Positions 4,872 to 8,286 of a DNA stretch of 8,286 nucleotides are shown here, piece after piece. The notes beneath the pieces were generated by a model. That model saw only the letters and a list, made by a program, of their open reading frames with translations, ran no database searches and was not told the origin of the DNA. A program made the translations under genes and the position numbers. Source of the stretch: CAWDPQ01 sp049642465 (GTDB lineage: Bacteria > Acidobacteriota > Vicinamibacteria > Vicinamibacterales > 2-12-FULL-66-21); assembly GCA_049642465.1 (NCBI GenBank), contig JBAROV010000232.1:1-8286 (forward strand), read 5' to 3'. Every line of letters begins with the position of its first letter. The stretch's first letter is position 1.

Positions 4872-7229
4872 GGACGTGACCTTGACGATGTTTCCGATCC
4901 CTTGACCGAACGAGGTCGTCGTGGACCAGGTCAGCGTGACCGTGTTGCCGAACCGATCACGGAACGACTGCAGCGGCGCGTTCTCGCCAAAGACGTACAC
5001 CATCCCGTCCTTACGCGTCAGGTTCCACCCTTGGCCGTTCCACACGATTGTGGATTTGTAGAACTCGGTGGGCGACGTGGTGTTTTCGAAGACGGCATCC
5101 GTGAACCCCGTGCCGCTGCTAATTCGCGCATAGTGCACGCGGCCGCCGTCGGGCAGGATGAGATCCGCCTCCTGATACTGACTCGCCGACCACAGAAACA
5201 TCGCGTAGGGATGTGTCGAGCCCAGGCCGAAGGGCCGCTGGCCGTTGTCGCCTGAGTAGTAGGTCCGCGTCATAGCGAGGGGGATCACGTCCTGGACCAC
5301 GAGGTCAGTCTTCTTCATTACGAACTGACCAGTGGAGAGATCCACCGGGTCGCCGTCGTCGGGCCCGTTGCCTCCGGCCGGCCCGGGACTCTGACCGTAG
5401 TTGATCATCGCGCCCGTGAACTCGTACAAACTCGTGGAGTAATTCGGGACGACCTGACGACCTGAGGATGCGACTCGCCCGAGGCCGTACACGTACCACC
5501 CCTTCTCCTCCGGATCGTAGTGCCAGAAGTTGTGCTCCGTGCCGACCGGCTGATTGCGATAATTCGGATAGACCAGCCAGGCGCCTTTGCGCCCGTAGCC
5601 TGTGGCCTGCGTCGTCACGTACGCCCCGCCTGGCTGAATCGTAAAGTAGACCGGCACCTCGACGCCCGTGGGCAACGGGAATGGCGGCTGCGCGACCGGG
5701 ATCGGCGTGATGCTGATCTCGCGCACCACTCTCCCATCGTGATCGGTGACGATGGTGTTCGCAGGCAGGTGCAATTCCAGGCCAGGGATCCGCGGCGTCG
5801 TGATGACGGTCTCACTCACGGTGGGCGACGCGATCCGGACGGCGTTAGCGGTATCAATCGTCGGCATCCAGATCGTGTACGGGAGCGGCGCCGTCTCCTT
5901 GCCGACGATCTGGACGGCGACTTCAAAAATCCCGTAGGTGCGGCCGGGCGCACTCGCCGTCGTGCCGTCGATCATCAGTTCTTCCCAGCCGGACGAAGCG
6001 GCGCCGAGCGCCATCAAAAACCGTCCGGTACGATCCGTACGCGCTCGGTGCCGGCCAATCTCGAGCGTCACACCCTGGAGTGGGTCGCCGTTCAAGAGCA
6101 ACACCTGGCCGGCGAGCGCCGTCACTCCCGCCGGCGCCTTCAGCGGCGGCAGCTTCCGCCACGGCGAGTCGAGGCCGCGTCCCTTGCCCGCCGCGGTATC
6201 GTCTGTCACCGCAGTTTCGGGCGCGTGCTCGGCCTCGGCGGTGCGGAACACGGACGAAAACGGTGAAATCGCGCTGCCGCTCGCCGTACGTGCGCCACGT
6301 AGCGAAATCCGATATTGAGTAGCCGGCGCGAGCGCCCGATGCGGCGTGACGAACGCGAGCAGACCTTCGCCGGCTGCCACGACCGTCACCGGGATGGGCG
6401 TGGCGGACGCCTCGCGAACAGCCATCATGTCAACGGTGATCGAACGCACGTCGACTGGGTGCGCGAACCGCAACGCGATGCGAACGGCCGGAGACACGTC
6501 TGTCGCGCCGTCGACGGGCAGCACTGCCGCAACTGCAGCCTGGGGCGCCGTCGTGCGACTGAAATCCTCTCGCGTAAATGTGGAGAGGGCTGGATCGAAG
6601 ATCTCCGGTTCGCCGATATCCCGCTGTGCGCCGTCGCGACCTCCGGAGATACGTACGCGACCATCCGGCAGGAGCTGAGCGACTCCGTCTATTCGATTGA
6701 ACGCCGGAGGTCCAGGTACGACCTCGGCGAGGTTAGCGTCCGCGTCCCAGAGCTCGGCGCGTACCCCGCCGCCTCCTGGCGTCTCGCCGCCGGCAAATAG
6801 CACGCGGCCGTCGCTCATCAGTGTGGCCGTGTGTCGCGCGCGAGGCGTGAATGCCGGGTCCGCGACACTGTCGAATGAACCGCGTCGCGGTATGAAGCGT
6901 TCGACGTCGCTGACGATCTGCCCTTCCGCGCCGAGTCCTCCCACGATCAGCACGCTGCCGTCCGGGAGGACCGTTGCGGTATGCCACGCCCGGGGCGAAA
7001 GCAGAGGGCCGATGTTGCGTGTTATGCCTGTCACCGGATCGTACACGGCGGCTGCTGAGCGCTCTCGTTCCCCGCCGAGTACCAGGACCGTGCCATCGGG
7101 AAGGAGCGTTGCCGTCGCGCCATCGCGTTGCAGGGCCTGCTGACGCGCCGCGACACGCTGCGGCCCCGAAGAGAGAGCCGTCAGGACGATGACGAGCGTT
7201 GAAACCACGACGCGAAGTGGGTTCCTCAT
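3621..7229 (-). CDS. RHS protein, N-terminal 1202 residues as read (signal peptide, Kelch, Ig-like, DUF6531-like, YD repeats)
   Basis: ATG at 7229 is preceded by GAGG with a 6-base spacer and opens with a Sec signal peptide, MRNPLRVVVSTLVIVLTALS, with likely cleavage after VAA (26-28). Domains in order: four Kelch-like repeats with TATLLPDGTVLVLGG-type motifs at about 37-53, 83-98, 133-148 and 182-197. Next is a Big_5/SbsA-type Ig-like domain at about 231-332 (LPVDGATDVSP). A carboxypeptidase-regulatory-like beta domain follows at about 369-410, then an unassigned beta-rich linker. A DUF6531-like RHS entry lies at about 625-680 (DPVDLSTGQFVMKKTDLVV, RTYYSGDNGQRPFGLG). YD repeats run from about 787 to 1197 (FTYDGSNRVT, EYDASNRLT, WTYDSMDRIA). 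The last five residues and the stop come from a frameshift at the G5 run 3640-3644. It lies 18 bases after the upstream repeat-protein gene and is probably co-transcribed with it. Confidence 0.88.
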   Translation of the reverse strand: MRNPLRVVVSTLVIVLTALSSGPQRVAARQQALQRDGATATLLPDGTVLVLGGERERSAAAVYDPVTGITRNIGPLLSPRAWHTATVLPDGSVLIVGGLGAEGQIVSDVERFIPRRGSFDSVADPAFTPRARHTATLMSDGRVLFAGGETPGGGGVRAELWDADANLAEVVPGPPAFNRIDGVAQLLPDGRVRISGGRDGAQRDIGEPEIFDPALSTFTREDFSRTTAPQAAVAAVLPVDGATDVSPAVRIALRFAHPVDVRSITVDMMAVREASATPIPVTVVAAGEGLLAFVTPHRALAPATQYRISLRGARTASGSAISPFSSVFRTAEAEHAPETAVTDDTAAGKGRGLDSPWRKLPPLKAPAGVTALAGQVLLLNGDPLQGVTLEIGRHRARTDRTGRFLMALGAASSGWEELMIDGTTASAPGRTYGIFEVAVQIVGKETAPLPYTIWMPTIDTANAVRIASPTVSETVITTPRIPGLELHLPANTIVTDHDGRVVREISITPIPVAQPPFPLPTGVEVPVYFTIQPGGAYVTTQATGYGRKGAWLVYPNYRNQPVGTEHNFWHYDPEEKGWYVYGLGRVASSGRQVVPNYSTSLYEFTGAMINYGQSPGPAGGNGPDDGDPVDLSTGQFVMKKTDLVVQDVIPLAMTRTYYSGDNGQRPFGLGSTHPYAMFLWSASQYQEADLILPDGGRVHYARISSGTGFTDAVFENTTSPTEFYKSTIVWNGQGWNLTRKDGMVYVFGENAPLQSFRDRFGNTVTLTWSTTTSFGQGIGNIVKVTSPNGRWITFTYDGSNRVTQAKDNIGRTVGYQYDGSGRVWKVTDARGGVTEYTYDIAHRLLTIKDPRNTTYVTNEYDVNGRVDRQTMADGGVYDYSYTLNGSQVTQADVTNPRGYVRRLAFNSDRFLTSDTVALGQSIEQATTYTRLTGSNLTETVTDELNRVTRYTYDSKGNVANITRLYGTSDAVTTSFTYDATYNLLTSVTDPLNNTTTIAYDSLGRPTAVTDPLNHQTTFSTNAAGQVISFTSPLSKTTTFGYDRGDLVSVQTPLGNTMTRLTDGAGRVLRHTNATGEITRLEYDASNRLTSTIDAVGAETTFTYDGNGNLLTLTDGRGKTTTWTYDSMDRIATRTDPLTRQESFSYDLNGNMTTWTDRKGQVTSYTYDALDRGTFIGFGTSGTPPTYASSISTTYDGGIGRRW
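3640..3644 (-). other. Frameshift site 1 in the RHS gene (G5, G6 expected)
   Basis: The minus strand reads TATGAT-GGGGG-AATCGG. Six Gs give TYDGGNRTT, a normal YD repeat; five Gs give a stop 8 codons after the GAT. This is a one-base deletion in a homopolymer. Confidence 0.8.
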
Positions 7230-7235
7230 GGCAGT

Positions 7236-7239
7236 CCTC
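7236..7239 (-). promoter_or_regulatory. Ribosome binding site of the RHS gene
   Basis: GAGG lies 6 bases before the ATG at 7229, inside the gap after the upstream stop at 7248. It fixes the RHS start, as does the signal peptide that begins there. Confidence 0.7.
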
Positions 7240-7247
7240 GCTGGCGG

Positions 7248-8286
7248 CTAGGGATTCGTGACGCTGACGTTGATGGACCCGGTCGTGGCGCCGGGCGGAT
7301 CGATGACGATGGTGTAGGTGCCGGTGCTGGGTAGCGTCTGCGTCACCAAGTTGAAGCTCGAGAGCACGGACGTCGAGCTCGTCAACTGCGAGCCGTCAGG
7401 CTTCAACAGCTTCACCGTGACGTTGCCCAGTTTGTTGTTCGTTAGACGAACGGTCACCTGCTGGCTGGCCGTGCCGCTGAACGTGAGCGTGCCGTTCTGG
7501 CCGGGCGTGCCGGGCGACACCGCGACCGCGGAGCCGCCGATCGTGACCGTGCCCGTCGTATCCGCCGGCACGTCGTAGAGGTTTAGCGTCACGCTGCCGG
7601 TCGCGAAGCTCACGGGATCCACGAAGACCGTGTGCGTGCCCGTGGCGGTGAGCGTCTGGACGTCGATGAAGCCGCTCCCCTCCATGCACGTCGGCGATGC
7701 GAGCGTGCTCCCGTCGGGGTTCTTGATGCTGGCGTTCACGTCGCAGCCGAGAATCTGCCCGCTCATCCCGTTCGTCCCTTTGAGCGAGATCCGCTGACCG
7801 GATGTGCCGCTGAACGTCAACGTCCCGTTTTGTCCCGGAGTCGAGAGCGATGGTGTGACGGAGGACCCGCCGGCGCTGATCGTGCCGCTGTAATCCGCCA
7901 CGCTGTACAGGTTCAGCGTGAGATTGCCCGTCGCATACGTCGTGGGATCGACGAGGATCTTGTAGGGGCCCGTCGCCGGCAGCGTCTGCGTGTCGATGAA
8001 GCCGCTGCCTTCCATGCACGCCGTTCCACCCGTCAGCGGCAATCCATCGGGTTTGAAAATGGTGGTATTCACGTCGCAGGTGATCGCGATCTGGCCGCTC
8101 AGTCCGTTCGTGCCCTTCAGCGACACGCGGTCGTTCGTCGTGCCGGCGAACGTCAGGACGCCGTTCTGCCCCGGCGTCGACATGGTCGCGGTCACCGCGG
8201 AGCCTCCGGCCGTGATGGTCGACGCGTAATCGGCGGGCACCGAGTAGACCGTCAGCGTCACGCTGCCGGTTGCGGTGCTTTGTGGG
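7248..8286 (-). CDS. Secreted beta-repeat protein, 3' part only (three repeats of about 110 residues)
   Basis: The frame is open to the right edge. A GTG at 8261 looks like a start but is an internal Val: the eight codons before it read PQSTATGS, which matches the ATGS/TTGS before the later repeat joins. The visible 345 residues hold three repeats at 8261-7923, 7922-7593 and 7592-7251. Each has the order L-YSV/YDVPADYSGTI, GGS, TPGQNGTLTFSGT, ISLKGTNGMSGQI, CDVN, KPDG, CMEGSGFID, TQTLPATGTYTI and VDPxxxATG. This resembles the pre-peptidase-C-terminal-like beta sandwiches often placed before or inside RHS proteins. Repeats 1 and 2 each have a Cys pair that could form a disulfide, which fits an exported protein; repeat 3 has lost both cysteines. 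No enzyme motif is visible and any signal peptide lies outside the window. It is 18 bases from the RHS start, so the two probably share an operon. Confidence 0.82.
   Translation of the reverse strand, partial: PQSTATGSVTLTVYSVPADYASTITAGGSAVTATMSTPGQNGVLTFAGTTNDRVSLKGTNGLSGQIAITCDVNTTIFKPDGLPLTGGTACMEGSGFIDTQTLPATGPYKILVDPTTYATGNLTLNLYSVADYSGTISAGGSSVTPSLSTPGQNGTLTFSGTSGQRISLKGTNGMSGQILGCDVNASIKNPDGSTLASPTCMEGSGFIDVQTLTATGTHTVFVDPVSFATGSVTLNLYDVPADTTGTVTIGGSAVAVSPGTPGQNGTLTFSGTASQQVTVRLTNNKLGNVTVKLLKPDGSQLTSSTSVLSSFNLVTQTLPSTGTYTIVIDPPGATTGSINVSVTNP
7251..8286 (-). repeat. Three tandem 330-339 base coding repeats
   Basis: Units at about 8261-7923, 7922-7593 and 7592-7251 are similar in DNA as well as protein. 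For example, plus-strand GTCGATGAAGCCGCTGCC near 7990 and GTCGATGAAGCCGCTCCC near 7662 are almost the same. The array continues past the window edge. Similar units could recombine and change copy number. Confidence 0.75.

Larger units (their letters stand above)
2166..7229 (-). pseudogene. RHS/YD-repeat polymorphic-toxin-like gene, interrupted by two compensating frameshifts
   Basis: Restoring one G in the run at 3640-3644 and removing one T from the run at 2778-2781 (minus-strand sense) joins three frames. The result is one 1687-residue protein: residues 1-1197 from the first frame (the last codon needs the restored G), 287 from the second, and 203 from the third. The net frame is unchanged because the indels are +1 and -1. 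No other stop interrupts the coding path and YD motifs continue smoothly across both joins, so any damage is recent or is sequencing error. RHS proteins build a beta-barrel cocoon from YD repeats that encloses a C-terminal toxic tip, usually cleaved after the core motif. This one has a signal peptide, so Sec export and surface display or secretion are likely. As read, translation stops at 3621, before the core and tail. The gene's status (phase-variable, pseudogene or error) is not decidable here. Confidence 0.85.

Noticed and set aside
4623..5255. 210-codon open frame on the plus strand
   Set aside because: It lies fully opposite well-supported RHS coding sequence, has biased Arg/Val/Asp-rich composition and no recognisable domain; it is a high-GC shadow.
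5520..6266. 248-codon open frame on the plus strand
   Set aside because: Antisense to the RHS N-terminal region and very Arg-rich, with no motif; a shadow frame.
7248..8261. A complete gene starting at GTG 8261
   Set aside because: The upstream codons to the window edge remain open and continue the repeat pattern (PQSTATGS), and no signal peptide follows the GTG; it is an internal Val codon.
1..8286. Transposase, integrase, tRNA or attachment sites that would explain an island at the RpoC break
   Set aside because: None could be recognised on either strand; the joint at 270-308 shows no terminal inverted repeat and a matching second end is outside the window.

Overview
The window looks like chromosomal DNA from a high-GC, Gram-negative soil- or sediment-type bacterium, possibly Acidobacteriota. 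Two things suggest this. The secreted repeat proteins are of a kind I associate with that group, and the RpoC fragment carries the lineage-specific insert in the trigger loop. The phylum is an inference and cannot be fixed from the sequence alone. Every gene I can support lies on the minus strand, so transcription runs from high to low coordinates.

Region by region, in transcription order. (1) 8286-7248 is the 3' part of a gene, cut by the window edge, for a secreted protein made of about 110-residue beta-rich repeats. (2) 7229-2166, starting 18 bases later behind a good ribosome binding site, is a large RHS/YD-repeat gene. Its product has a signal peptide, four Kelch-like repeats, an Ig-like domain, a carboxypeptidase-regulatory-like domain, a DUF6531-like start to the RHS part, many YD repeats, the RHS core motif, and a Pro- then Cys-rich variable tail. 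The gene is broken by two single-base indels in homopolymer runs (3640-3644 and 2778-2781). These compensate each other, so one 1687-residue protein can be reconstructed. (3) 2148-1921 is a 75-residue gene directly after the RHS tail, where an immunity gene would sit. (4) 1920-1431 has no convincing gene but carries inverted repeats. (5) 1430-309 encodes a complete stand-alone AAA_21-type ATPase. (6) From about 269 to the left edge is an internal piece of RNA polymerase beta' (RpoC). It starts abruptly where the trigger loop should continue into its insert domain.

Functionally, regions 1-3 look like one operon: a surface or secreted RHS polymorphic-toxin-like protein with an exported companion and a candidate immunity protein. 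The ATPase may be a separate defence-type gene. The two points most worth following are the orphan RpoC fragment beside the ATPase and the uncharacterised Cys-rich tail with its small downstream gene. The frameshifts may be sequencing errors, phase variation or early decay.
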